Counted from the stretch's first letter, positions 1-7,826 are shown. The stretch: 39,809 nt of DNA from JAZDJP01 sp043803805 (GCA_043803805.1 JAZDJP010000032.1:1-39809); one strand, 5' to 3'. Numbers and translations are program-made. The notes: generated by a model from the sequence alone, not told the origin.

Positions 1-17
1 CGGTGATCGTTATCCAA

Positions 18-686
18 ATGAAAAAGAAGGCCCTATTGAGCTGGAGTAGCGGCAAGGACAGCGCATGGGCGCTTCACTTGCTTCAACAGGACCCGAGGAT
101 TGAGATTCTCGGCCTGTTTACCGTAATGAATCAGAAATACAGTCGTGTGTCAATGCACGCCACACGGTTGGAGATGCTTCAGCGTCAAGCCGAGGCCGTG
201 GGTCTGCCGATCGAAACGATCAGCATTCCCGATCCATGCACAAACGAGCAATGCGACGCCATCATGCGGCACTTCATCACCGCGTCCGCCAACAAGAGGA
301 TTGAGTGCATGGCGTTCGGAGATCTATTCCTTGAGGACATCCGAAAGTATCGGGAGAATCAATTGAAAGGGACCGGAATTGAGCCCCTTTTCCCATTGTG
401 GAAAATCCCCACGAACGAGCTGGCGGAGCGAATGTTGTCGGCAGGACTCGAAGCCTATGTCAGCAGTGTTGATCTCAAGAAACTGCCTTCGCGTTTTGCC
501 GGGCAGAAATGGTCAAGGGACATGATTGCGGAGTTCCCCAAGGATTGCGACCCGTGCGGAGAGAACGGGGAAATCCACACGGTCGTCGCAGGAGGGCCGA
601 TGCTTCGGAAAACGATCCCGACCAGAGTCGGCGACATTGTGATTCGGAATGGATTCGCTTACGCTGATATCATTCCAATGAACTGA
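18..686 (+). CDS. PP-loop ATPase, DUF71 / diphthine-ammonia ligase-like
   Basis: A cytosolic ATP-pyrophosphatase-type protein of about 222 aa. The PP-loop SSGKDS lies near the N-terminus (LLSWSSGKDSAWAL), followed by a GDLFLEDIRKYRE block and a DPCGENGE block near the C-terminus, all typical of the DUF71 adenine-nucleotide alpha-hydrolase family. Eukaryotic and archaeal relatives amidate diphthine. Bacteria lack diphthamide, so the true substrate here is unknown. I chose the ATG at 18 because family members begin just before the PP-loop. A GTG at 3 is also in frame, and no ribosome binding site is visible inside the window. The gene stands alone, about 250 nt before iorA. Confidence 0.85.
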   Translation: MKKKALLSWSSGKDSAWALHLLQQDPRIEILGLFTVMNQKYSRVSMHATRLEMLQRQAEAVGLPIETISIPDPCTNEQCDAIMRHFITASANKRIECMAFGDLFLEDIRKYRENQLKGTGIEPLFPLWKIPTNELAERMLSAGLEAYVSSVDLKKLPSRFAGQKWSRDMIAEFPKDCDPCGENGEIHTVVAGGPMLRKTIPTRVGDIVIRNGFAYADIIPMN

Positions 687-823
687 ATGGAGAGGGACGG
701 CTGCACCGGGAGAATGGACCGGCGGATACGATATCCGAACGGCTGGTCCCTTGGGGCGGCACAGAAACAATGCAGGCGGCCTTCCCGTAAATGCTCCCGC
801 GCGTCGGCTCGCGGCTTCACCGT

Positions 824-911
824 TTGACTCTCCGCCCCGGACTTGTAGGATACCCACCATGAGCCCTCCGTCCGACCGCCGGTTGACACCCTGCCGCCAC
901 CCGGGTAGGAT
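824..911 (+). promoter_or_regulatory. Tandem sigma-70-like promoters before iorA
   Basis: The downstream set is TTGACA (883-888), a 17-nt spacer and TAGGAT (906-911), which puts the start of transcription near 918, just before the iorA ribosome binding site. A similar upstream set is TTGACT (824-829), a 16-nt spacer and TAGGAT (846-851). The two lie about 60 nt apart and look like a local duplication. The downstream one is convincing; the upstream one is weaker. Confidence 0.6.
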
Positions 912-934
912 TCAATCGAAATAGAGGGTGGAAG

Positions 935-2689
935 ATGAGCGCAAGTCACAAGACCGACCGCCGCCTGATGTCCGGAAACGAGGCCGTGGCCCGCGGGGCC
1001 TGGGAGGCCGGGTGCGCCGTCGCCACGGCCTATCCCGGCACGCCGGCCACCGAGATTAACGAGTTCGCCGCAACCTATCCGGAAATCAACGCCGAATGGT
1101 CGGTGAACGAAAAGGTCGCGCTCGAGGTGGCCATCGGCGCGAGCCTCGCCGGCGCCCGAGCCATGACCAGCATGAAGCAGGTGGGCGTCAACGTCGCCGC
1201 CGACGCGCTGTTTTCGCTGGCCTACACCGGCGTGAACGCCGGGCTCGTCATCGTCACCGCCGACGAGCCGGGGCTCCACTCCTCCCAGAACGAGCAGGAC
1301 AACCGGTTTTACGCCAAGTTCGCCCAAGTCCCCATGCTCGAGCCCTCCGACAGCCAGGAAGCCAGGGATCTCGTCATCACCGCCTTCGAGATGTCCGAGC
1401 GCTACGACACCCCGGTCTTCGTGCGCATGACCACGCGCATCTGCCACTCGGCGGGCGTGGTGACGCTCGGGCCCCGGCGCAACGTCCCCCGCCGGCCCTA
1501 TGTGAAAAACGCCGCCAAGTACGCCATGGTCCCCTCCAACGCCCACGCGCGGCACTTCGAACTGGAACGCCGCCAGACGCTTCTCGATGCGGCCTCCGAA
1601 ACATTCGATGGCAACCGCATCGAGATGCGTTCGTTGCAATTTGGCGTGGTCACGAGCGGCATTTCCTATCCGAACACCCGCGAGGCTCTTCCCGAGTTCT
1701 CCACCCTGAAAATCACCATGACCTATCCGGTCCCCCACCAGCTCATCCGGAACTTCGCCAGCCAGGTGAATAAATTATACGTCATCGAGGAGAACCGCCC
1801 GTTCCTCGAGGAGGAAATCCTCGCGCAGGGCATCCCGGTGGAGGGCAAACAACAGCTTCTGCGCGTGGGGGAACTCTCCGCCTCGGCGCTGCGGCGGCGC
1901 ATCCTCCACCAGGATTCCGGCCAGAAACCGGCGATCGAGAACCTCCCCCGGCGCGCCCCCCAGTTCTGCCCGGGGTGCCTCCACCGCGGGGTGTTTTTCC
2001 TGCTGGGAAAACTGAAATACACGGTGATTGGCGACATCGGCTGTTACGGCCTGGCGGCGATCCCCCCTTATAGCGCGATGGACTCCCTGATTGACATGGG
2101 CGCCGGCATCACCATGGCCCACGGCTTCGGCAAGATCGCCGGGGCGGACGAACGCGTCGTCGGCGTCGTGGGCGACAGCACGTTCTTTCACTCGGGGCTT
2201 ACCGGCATCGCCGACATCGTCTTCAACCGCGGGATTTCCACCCTTCTCATACTCGACAACCGGGTGACGGCCATGACCGGCCACCAGCCCAACCCGGCAT
2301 CGGGCTGGGGCATGGATAAAAAACCCGCGCCGAAAATCGACGTGGCGGCCGCCTGCCGGGCGCTCGGCGTCACGCGCGTCTTCCGGGTGGACGCGTTCGA
2401 CCTCGCCACCCTGAAAAAACACCTCGAGGCCGAGACGGCCGTGAAGGAACCTTCCGTCATCATCGTTGAAGGCCCCTGCGTCTTCATGGATCCGGACCGG
2501 CGCGGGGACGCGTGCGCGGTGGACGAGACCCGGTGCGTGAAATGCAAATCCTGTTTCCGCCTCGGCTGTCCGGCGATCACCATCGAAAACGACCGGGTGA
2601 AAATCCTCGCCGACGTCTGCGCGGGTTGCGGCCTGTGCCTCCAGGTCTGCCCGAAACAGGCCGTCACCCGGCCGGGGGGAACGCCATGA
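935..2689 (+). CDS. iorA: Indolepyruvate ferredoxin oxidoreductase, alpha subunit
   Basis: The catalytic subunit, which oxidatively decarboxylates arylpyruvates such as indolepyruvate to aryl-acetyl-CoA with ferredoxin as electron acceptor. It is 584 aa, normal for the family. In order it has an N-terminal pyruvate:ferredoxin oxidoreductase-type domain (AYPGTPATEI near residue 30), a middle domain, a TPP-binding domain (GDIGCYGL, then VVGVVGDSTFFHSG and LDNRVTAMTG) and two C-terminal 4Fe-4S clusters. The cluster cysteines are C534, C537, C540, C545 and C562, C565, C568, C572. A GAGGGTGGAAG ribosome binding site precedes the ATG. Its stop overlaps the iorB start (ATGA), so the two subunits are translationally coupled. 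The likely role is aromatic amino acid fermentation, or the reverse, synthetic direction. Confidence 0.96.
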   Translation: MSASHKTDRRLMSGNEAVARGAWEAGCAVATAYPGTPATEINEFAATYPEINAEWSVNEKVALEVAIGASLAGARAMTSMKQVGVNVAADALFSLAYTGVNAGLVIVTADEPGLHSSQNEQDNRFYAKFAQVPMLEPSDSQEARDLVITAFEMSERYDTPVFVRMTTRICHSAGVVTLGPRRNVPRRPYVKNAAKYAMVPSNAHARHFELERRQTLLDAASETFDGNRIEMRSLQFGVVTSGISYPNTREALPEFSTLKITMTYPVPHQLIRNFASQVNKLYVIEENRPFLEEEILAQGIPVEGKQQLLRVGELSASALRRRILHQDSGQKPAIENLPRRAPQFCPGCLHRGVFFLLGKLKYTVIGDIGCYGLAAIPPYSAMDSLIDMGAGITMAHGFGKIAGADERVVGVVGDSTFFHSGLTGIADIVFNRGISTLLILDNRVTAMTGHQPNPASGWGMDKKPAPKIDVAAACRALGVTRVFRVDAFDLATLKKHLEAETAVKEPSVIIVEGPCVFMDPDRRGDACAVDETRCVKCKSCFRLGCPAITIENDRVKILADVCAGCGLCLQVCPKQAVTRPGGTP

Positions 2690-3276
2690 CGGACCGCCCG
2701 GTCACCAGCGTCTTCCTTGCCGGGGTGGGCGGTCAGGGCATCGTCATGGCCAGCCGCATCCTCGCGGAACTCGCCTTCTCGGCCGGATTCGACGTCAAGC
2801 AGAACGAGGTCCACGGCCTTTCCCAGCGCGCCGGGAGCGTCACCGGCCACGTCCGCTGGGGGACGCGTGTGTTCACACCGGTCATCATGGACGGCGAGGC
2901 CGATTTCCTCCTCGCGCTCGAGGAACTCGAGGGGCTGCGCTGGGCGCATATTGTCCGGCCCGGCGGAATGATTATTTTGAATCGCCACCGGATCGTCCCC
3001 CCCGCCGTGACCGTCGGCGGGGAAACGTACCCGGAGAATGCCGCGGAACGCCTCGCCGAATACGGCCGGGTTGTGTCCGTGCCGGCCACGGCCGTCGCCG
3101 CGGAAGCGGGCAACGCCGGCGCGGCGAATATCGTAATATTGGGCGCCATGAGCGCGCACACCCCGGGGTTCACCCCCGACCGGTGGAAGGCCGCCATCAC
3201 GACCTCGGTCCCGGCCGGCCGTCTCGCGGGCAACCTCACCGCCTTTGACCGCGGGCGGGATGCGGGAAACCGATAG
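2686..3276 (+). CDS. iorB: Indolepyruvate ferredoxin oxidoreductase, beta subunit
   Basis: The partner of iorA, 196 aa, of the gamma-type pyruvate:ferredoxin oxidoreductase fold. The conserved GVGGQGIVMASRILAELA block sits at residues 13-30, followed by QNEVHGLSQRAGSV. The start is fixed by the ATGA overlap with the iorA stop; a longer open frame upstream runs inside iorA and is not the gene. The TAG stop (3274-3276) is also the first three bases of a repeat element that has a second copy after fliQ. Confidence 0.95.
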   Translation: MTDRPVTSVFLAGVGGQGIVMASRILAELAFSAGFDVKQNEVHGLSQRAGSVTGHVRWGTRVFTPVIMDGEADFLLALEELEGLRWAHIVRPGGMIILNRHRIVPPAVTVGGETYPENAAERLAEYGRVVSVPATAVAAEAGNAGAANIVILGAMSAHTPGFTPDRWKAAITTSVPAGRLAGNLTAFDRGRDAGNR

Positions 3277-3396
3277 ACTCTTGGTTGTGAAATCTTGTGA
3301 GAAACAACAAGAAAATAGGGTTGGCGATGTGATCAAACCGCTCATCCTGAGCTTGTCGAAGGATGAGCAGAGGATGTAGTCCTGTTTGGTTCCGGC
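3274..3396 (+). repeat. Mosaic repeat element, copy A
   Basis: The first block (3274-3304) matches the reverse strand of 18413-18443 at 30 of 31 bases, and the last block (3380-3396) matches the reverse strand of 18290-18306 at 17 of 17. The middle (3305-3379) is unrelated between the copies. Here it holds a separate palindrome, at about 3340-3366, with arms CTCATCCT and AGGATGAG. In both copies the first block starts with the TAG stop of the upstream gene. No coding function is seen. Confidence 0.75.
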
Positions 3397-3493
3397 GATG
3401 CCGGGTTGGGCAGAAGAGGAAGTCTTGCGCGTGCCCGCTCCCGGCGGAACAGCCATCCCCGGCAACGATGACCGCAACCGGACCCGCCGCGAT

Positions 3494-3542
3494 TTAGAGC
3501 AATTCACGATTAACGAGCTTATCAATTCGTGAACTGCTCTAA
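3494..3542. repeat. Imperfect palindrome overlapping a stop codon
   Basis: Arms 3494-3509 and 3527-3542 pair at 15 of 16 positions around a 17-nt loop. The right arm contains the TAG stop of the - strand gene ending at 3539. There is no run of U after the stem on either strand, so it is not a standard intrinsic terminator. It may protect a 3' end or be a REP-like repeat. Confidence 0.6.
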
Positions 3543-3949
3543 GGCTGTTTTCGAACCCCCGGCAACCGGCAGCTGTTGATGTTGATCACCTGCAGGATGT
3601 CGAGAACATCCTTCTCGGGAATTTTCCAGTCGCAGGCCCAAAGAATGATGTCGAGATTTTCCGCCCCGGACTTGAAACGGTCCACGATGCGCTCAACCAG
3701 AAGCGCATCGGGATGAAACATCCGATTCAGCAAACCGTAATAGTTGGGGTCGTACTCAAGCCAGAAACGCCGGCCACTGATATGCTCCAGCCACCGCTCC
3801 TTCGAGAAACGCCAGAGATAAAGCTCCTCCCAGTCACGGATGGCCGGGTCGCCAAGATCGCGGCCGGCCTTCTCGCTCTCAATCCACTTGTGCTTCTCCG
3901 CCTCCCGCCACGTGTACGGGTAAAGGCTTTCGGGATTGACATCCGCCAT
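3539..3949 (-). CDS. Hypothetical protein downstream of rplC
   Basis: I do not recognise this 136-aa protein. It is soluble, with no signal peptide or membrane segment, and unusually rich in Trp and Tyr (PYTWREAEKHKWIESE, RDWEELYLWRFSKERW, EYDPNYYGLL). It reads like a small helical domain. A GGAGGG ribosome binding site lies 7 nt before the ATG and is one arm of a hairpin with the sequence just after the rplC stop. The gap to rplC is only 30 nt, so it is probably cotranscribed with it. The aromatic-rich composition and consistent reading frame support a real gene. Confidence 0.65.
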   Translation of the reverse strand: MADVNPESLYPYTWREAEKHKWIESEKAGRDLGDPAIRDWEELYLWRFSKERWLEHISGRRFWLEYDPNYYGLLNRMFHPDALLVERIVDRFKSGAENLDIILWACDWKIPEKDVLDILQVININSCRLPGVRKQP

Positions 3950-3954
3950 CGGGC

Positions 3955-3980
3955 ACCCTCCGGAATCGTTGACGGAGGGT
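3955..3980 (-). promoter_or_regulatory. Hairpin covering the ribosome binding site of the gene after rplC
   Basis: ACCCTCCG (3955-3962) and CGGAGGGT (3973-3980) form an 8-bp stem with a 10-nt loop. On the - strand the downstream arm is the GGAGGG ribosome binding site of the 3539-3949 gene, and the upstream arm starts right at the rplC stop codon. Ribosomes finishing rplC could open it, which would couple the two genes. On the + strand it is followed by TTATTTCTTT and would look like a terminator, but no + strand gene reads into it. Confidence 0.5.
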
Positions 3981-4663
3981 TATTTCTTTCCTGACTTTGC
4001 GCCCTTTTCGGGCTTCTCGACCTTCGGCGGAACCTTGGCGCTCCGACGAATGATGACGAATCCTCCGTTCGGGCCCGGCACCGCCCCTTTCACCACAAGG
4101 ACGTTGTTGCCCTTGTCAACCTGGACGATGGCCAGATTCTTCGCCGTGGAGGGAACACTGCCCATGTGGCCGGGCATCCGCTTGCCCTTGGGAACCCCCT
4201 TCGAAATACTGCACTGGCGTCCGATGGATCCCGGGGCGCGCGGGCGGTCGGACTGGCCGTGGGTCGCGGAACCTCCGGCGAAACCGTGGCGCTTCATGAC
4301 GCCGGCGAAACCCCGCCCCTTCATGATGCCGCTCACGTCCACATAGAAGACGCCCTCGAGGGTGTCAAGAGTCACCGGCTGGCCCGCCTTCACCTCGTCG
4401 GCGCCATCCCAACCCACTTCACGGATAAACCGTTTTGGCTCGGTGCCGGCCTTGCGGGCCACGCCCTGGGCGGCGCGGGTGACGGTCTTCCGGCGCCGAT
4501 CCTGAAAACCGAGCTGGAGCGCATTATAGCCGTCCGTCTTCGAAGACTTGACCTGCATGACGACACAGGGGCCCGCCTGCAGAACGGTCACCGGGATGTG
4601 ACAACCGCCCTCACCGAACACCTGGGTCATGCCGACTTTTTTACCGAGAAGCCCCGATATCAT
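3980..4663 (-). CDS. rplC: 50S ribosomal protein L3
   Basis: A primary 23S rRNA-binding protein of the large subunit. It is 227 aa, slightly longer than the usual ~210 because of a lysine-rich tail. Hallmarks are the N-terminus MISGLLGKKVGMTQVF, the central GFAGVMKRHGFAGG and HGQSDRPRAPGSIG stretch (the loop that reaches toward the peptidyl-transferase centre), and GKRMPGHMG. It is complete and looks functional. The setting is odd: L3 is normally in the S10 operon, but here it has its own promoter and no ribosomal neighbours. It could be a relocated single copy or a second copy; the window cannot tell which. Confidence 0.95.
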   Translation of the reverse strand: MISGLLGKKVGMTQVFGEGGCHIPVTVLQAGPCVVMQVKSSKTDGYNALQLGFQDRRRKTVTRAAQGVARKAGTEPKRFIREVGWDGADEVKAGQPVTLDTLEGVFYVDVSGIMKGRGFAGVMKRHGFAGGSATHGQSDRPRAPGSIGRQCSISKGVPKGKRMPGHMGSVPSTAKNLAIVQVDKGNNVLVVKGAVPGPNGGFVIIRRSAKVPPKVEKPEKGAKSGKK

Positions 4664-4701
4664 GGAACCCCCTTGATTTCCAACGGTTGCGAGAAACCGT
4701 C

Positions 4702-4730
4702 ACTCTAATGGCGGATGTCCCTTCTGTCAA
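4702..4730 (-). promoter_or_regulatory. Sigma-70-like promoter of rplC
   Basis: On the - strand TTGACA (4725-4730), a 17-nt spacer and TAGAGT (4702-4707) predict transcription starting near 4695, about 30 nt before the rplC ATG. A short stem (ACGGTT 4683-4688 with AACCGT 4695-4700) sits at the start of the leader. A GGGGG stretch just before TTCCATG serves as ribosome binding site. Confidence 0.65.
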
Positions 4731-4805
4731 CGATTTTTCCCCCGCCGGGCGGCGCGATGGGTTTTTGATTGCCGGGCCCGGTTTTCGCGTTTACCATACG
4801 CCGAC

Positions 4806-6089
4806 ATGGCCCTTCTTCAACTGGCGCTTGACTTTCTGGAATTGCCCCGGGCGCTCAAGGCCGCCCGCGAGGCCGTCCCGGGCGGGGTGGACTGGCTCGA
4901 GGCCGGCACCCCCCTCATCAAAAGCGAGGGGCTTGACGCCGTCCGTTCCCTCCGGAAGGAGTTTCCCCGGATATTCCTCGTGGCGGACCTCAAGACCATG
5001 GACACGGGACGACTGGAGGTCGAGGCCGCGGCCAAAGCCGGCGCGAACCTGGTCATGGTCATGGGCGTGGCGCCCCTTTCCACCCTCCGTGAGTGCGCCG
5101 AGGCGGGCGCGAACTACGGCGTGAAAATCGGGGTGGACTTCCTCGGTGTCGCCGACGCCCCGGCCCTCGCGAAACGCCTCCTCGACATCGGCATCGACCA
5201 CGTCTCGGTCCACACGGGAGTGGACGAACAAATGGAGGGCAAGACCCCGTTCGACGCCATCCGGGCGATCCGCCCCATGCCCCTGGTCATCGGGGCCGCG
5301 GGAGGACTCCACTCCGGAAACGCCGGGGAGGCCGTCCGCGCCGGCGCCGATGTCATCGTTGTCGGCGGGGCCATCACGAAATCAGAGGACGCCCTGGAGG
5401 CGACCCGTCGCATTAAAACAGTCCTGTCCACCGGCGAATCCCGGCCCACCGACCTTTTCAAACGCGTGTCGGGCGGGGACGTTCGGAACGCATTCGAAAC
5501 GGTTTCGACGGCAAACGTCTCCGACGCCCTCCACCGCTCCGGGGAAATAAGGGGGATTCCCCCCTTGCGAGCGGGGTTGAAACTCGTCGGCCGGGCGGTG
5601 ACGGTGCGCACGCTTCCCGGGGACTGGGCGAAACCCGTGGAGGCGATCGACGTGGCGCAACCCGGCGAGGTCGTGGTCATCGCCGCCGGGGGCGTCGAAC
5701 CGGCCGTATGGGGCGAACTCGCCACGGAAAGCGCAAAGGGCAAAGGCCTCGCGGGCGTCGTCATCGACGGAGCCATCCGGGACAGCGGCGAGATCCGGCG
5801 TCTGAACTTCCCCGCCTTCGCCCGGATCGTCACCCCCACCGCGGGCGAGCCGAAGGGATTCGGCGAGATCAACGTCCCGGTGAAAATCGCCGGGGTTGCC
5901 GTCCACCCGGGCGACTGGGTGATCGGGGATGATGACGGCATCGTCATCGTCCCGCTCGGGCGGGCCACCGAAATCGCCAACCGCGCCATGGACGTCCTCG
6001 AACGGGAAAACCGGCTCCGGAAGGAGATCCGCGAGGGGACCACGCTGTCGAAGGTGGCCGACCTCCTGCGCTGGGAGAAAATCTCATGA
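4806..6089 (+). CDS. 3-hexulose-6-phosphate synthase / RraA-like aldolase fusion
   Basis: A two-domain protein of 427 aa. Residues ~1-205 form a hexulose-phosphate synthase-type TIM barrel (ADLKTMDTGRLEVEAA, HTGVDEQMEGKTPFDAI, GAAGGL), related to the enzyme joining formaldehyde to ribulose 5-phosphate, run backward by organisms that make pentoses this way. Residues ~215-420 are RraA/HMG-aldolase-like, with STANVSDAL, GVVIDGAIRD carrying the conserved Arg-Asp pair, and GDWVIGDDDGIVIVP. The same fusion is known in archaea and some bacteria; the role of its RraA half is not settled. There is no clear ribosome binding site before the ATG, so the message may be leaderless. The stop overlaps mcsA (ATGA). 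Confidence 0.88.
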   Translation: MALLQLALDFLELPRALKAAREAVPGGVDWLEAGTPLIKSEGLDAVRSLRKEFPRIFLVADLKTMDTGRLEVEAAAKAGANLVMVMGVAPLSTLRECAEAGANYGVKIGVDFLGVADAPALAKRLLDIGIDHVSVHTGVDEQMEGKTPFDAIRAIRPMPLVIGAAGGLHSGNAGEAVRAGADVIVVGGAITKSEDALEATRRIKTVLSTGESRPTDLFKRVSGGDVRNAFETVSTANVSDALHRSGEIRGIPPLRAGLKLVGRAVTVRTLPGDWAKPVEAIDVAQPGEVVVIAAGGVEPAVWGELATESAKGKGLAGVVIDGAIRDSGEIRRLNFPAFARIVTPTAGEPKGFGEINVPVKIAGVAVHPGDWVIGDDDGIVIVPLGRATEIANRAMDVLERENRLRKEIREGTTLSKVADLLRWEKIS

Positions 6090-6589
6090 TCTGCCAGTCC
6101 TGCAACAAGAGCCCCGCGACCATCCACCTCACCGAGATCACGAAGGGGGAGAAACGGGAAATCCACCTCTGCGAACACTGCGCGAAGGAAAAGGGCATCG
6201 CGTCAAAAATGCACTTCTCCATCGCCGACCTGCTCGGGGGGCTCATCGAGTCCCAGGGGGAATCCGAGCCGCCGGAGTACGCCAGCCTCGTCTGCCCGGC
6301 GTGCCACATGACCTACACCGACTTCAAGGCCAAGGGCCGCTTCGGGTGCGCCGAGGACTATCACGTCTTCAGGAAACCGCTTCTGCCGCTCCTGGAGAAA
6401 ATCCACGGGAGCCTCACCCACACCGGGAAGTGCCCCAGCCGCATCGGGGAGAACACCGCCAAGGAGCAGGAGTTCGTCCGACTCCAGCACGAACTCAACA
6501 AGGCCGTCGCGGAGGAGAAATACGAACGGGCCGCGGAGCTCCGCGACACCCTCCGCAAACTCCGGGAGAGCCGAAAAAACCATGGATAA
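6086..6589 (+). CDS. mcsA: McsA, zinc-finger and UVR-motif activator of McsB
   Basis: The 167-aa partner of the protein arginine kinase McsB. The N-terminus has two CxxC pairs (C3/C6 and C29/C32) and a further CPAC motif near residue 72, for zinc binding. The C-terminal 35 residues (KEQEFVRLQHELNKAVAEEKYERAAELRDTL, cited in part) form a UVR-type coiled motif. In Gram-positives McsA activates McsB and works with CtsR and ClpC. Here it overlaps the HPS-RraA gene by ATGA and mcsB by 8 nt, with no ctsR or clpC nearby. Confidence 0.92.
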   Translation: MICQSCNKSPATIHLTEITKGEKREIHLCEHCAKEKGIASKMHFSIADLLGGLIESQGESEPPEYASLVCPACHMTYTDFKAKGRFGCAEDYHVFRKPLLPLLEKIHGSLTHTGKCPSRIGENTAKEQEFVRLQHELNKAVAEEKYERAAELRDTLRKLRESRKNHG

Positions 6590-7640
6590 GCCCATCATCG
6601 CCGACGTCGGGGAATGGCTCCGGGGCACCGGCCCCGAGAGCGACATCGTCATCTCGAGCCGCATCCGCCTGGCGCGAAATATCGTCCAATTCCCCTTCTC
6701 GGCCAAATTGGAACCGGCCCGGAAGGCGGAACTGACGGAATTCCTGCGCGAACGCATCCTCGAGGTGAAACTCGCCCGGGATCTGATGTACATGGACCTC
6801 GAAGAGCTCCTTCCCGTGGACCGGCAGTACCTCGTCGAACGACACCTGATCAGCCGGGAGCTCGCCGACGCCTCCGGGAAGCGCGGGGTCGCCGTGGGCG
6901 CCAGGGAGACCATGAGCATCATGGTGAACGAGGAGGACCACCTGAGGATCCAGGTCCTCCGGTCGGGCTTCCAGCTGGGAAGCACCTGGGAAAAGACCGA
7001 CCGCATTGATAACACTCTGGAAAAAGTCCTCGACTACGCCTTCTCCCCTCAACTCGGGTACCTCACCTCCTGCCCCACGAACGCGGGGACGGGCCTCCGA
7101 TCGAGCGTCATGATGCATCTGCCGGCGCTCGTCATGACCAAGCAGATCGAGAAGGTCTTCCACGCCGTCATCCGCATCAGCCTGGCCGTTCGGGGACTCT
7201 ACGGCGAGGGGACCCAGGCCACCGGGGACTTCTATCAGATCTCGAACCAGGTGACCCTGGGCAAAAGCGAGGAGGAAATCCTCGAAAACATCGAGAGCGT
7301 CGTCCCCCAGATCATCCGCTACGAACGCAAGACCCGGGACGCTCTCCTGAAGGACAGCCGGCAATTCCTGGAGGACCGCGTCTGGCGGGCCTATGGGATG
7401 CTCAAGAACGCCCACATCATCTCGTCGGAGGAATCCCTCCATCACCTCTCGGCCCTGCGGCTCGGGGTCAATCTGGGGCTCGTCAAGGGGCTCGAGATGC
7501 CGACGGTGAACGAGCTGGTCATCCTCACCCAGCCGGCCCACCTCCAGAAGGTCGAGAAACACGAACTCTCGGCGCCGGAGCGGGACGTCAAACGGGCGGC
7601 GCTCATCCGGGAAAAACTCGGCGGGACGAATGCCAGTTAG
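6582..7640 (+). CDS. mcsB: Protein-arginine kinase McsB
   Basis: A phosphagen-kinase-fold enzyme that phosphorylates arginine residues in proteins, marking them for ClpCP degradation in Bacillus. It is 352 aa, the usual length. The substrate and ATP motif SSRIRLARN is at residues 25-33, the catalytic-loop motif CPTNAGTGLR includes the active-site Cys164, and TGDFYQISNQVTLGKSE follows near residue 210. All of these are intact. It is translated from a start inside the mcsA end and is the last gene of the three-gene unit. The TAG stop is followed directly by a run of GTGCTGA-like repeats. Confidence 0.95.
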   Translation: MDKPIIADVGEWLRGTGPESDIVISSRIRLARNIVQFPFSAKLEPARKAELTEFLRERILEVKLARDLMYMDLEELLPVDRQYLVERHLISRELADASGKRGVAVGARETMSIMVNEEDHLRIQVLRSGFQLGSTWEKTDRIDNTLEKVLDYAFSPQLGYLTSCPTNAGTGLRSSVMMHLPALVMTKQIEKVFHAVIRISLAVRGLYGEGTQATGDFYQISNQVTLGKSEEEILENIESVVPQIIRYERKTRDALLKDSRQFLEDRVWRAYGMLKNAHIISSEESLHHLSALRLGVNLGLVKGLEMPTVNELVILTQPAHLQKVEKHELSAPERDVKRAALIREKLGGTNAS

Positions 7641-7652
7641 AAAGAGTTCAAC

Positions 7653-7690
7653 GTGCTGAGTGCTGAGTGCTGCTTACTGAGTGCTGGGTT
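7653..7690. repeat. Short tandem repeat, GTGCTGA-like
   Basis: The unit GTGCTGA is repeated about three times from 7653, and related ACTGAGTGCTG and GTTCTGAGTTGAGAG stretches continue to about 7712. It lies between the convergent mcsB and larE genes. The copies are imperfect. No gene is supported in the 186-nt gap apart from a doubtful 29-codon frame after larE. Confidence 0.55.
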
Positions 7691-7826
7691 CGGAGTTCTG
7701 AGTTGAGAGTTCCCGAACTTAAAGGGCTGTTTCAAACCCGTTACCTGGCTCCGGCCGGCTGCAAGCCCACCATCCGGCGTCGCGCCTCCTCGACGTATCT
7801 CTCCGTTGATACGCCGGGAATCTCCG

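Noticed and set aside
659..1738. Long - strand open frame opposite iorA
   Set aside because: It is an antisense shadow caused by high GC; the + strand frame has clear iorA motifs and the - strand translation is Gly/His/Arg-rich with no domain.
2188..3525. 445-aa - strand open frame across iorA/iorB and the repeat
   Set aside because: It runs antisense through two well-supported genes and into repeats; no domain is recognisable.
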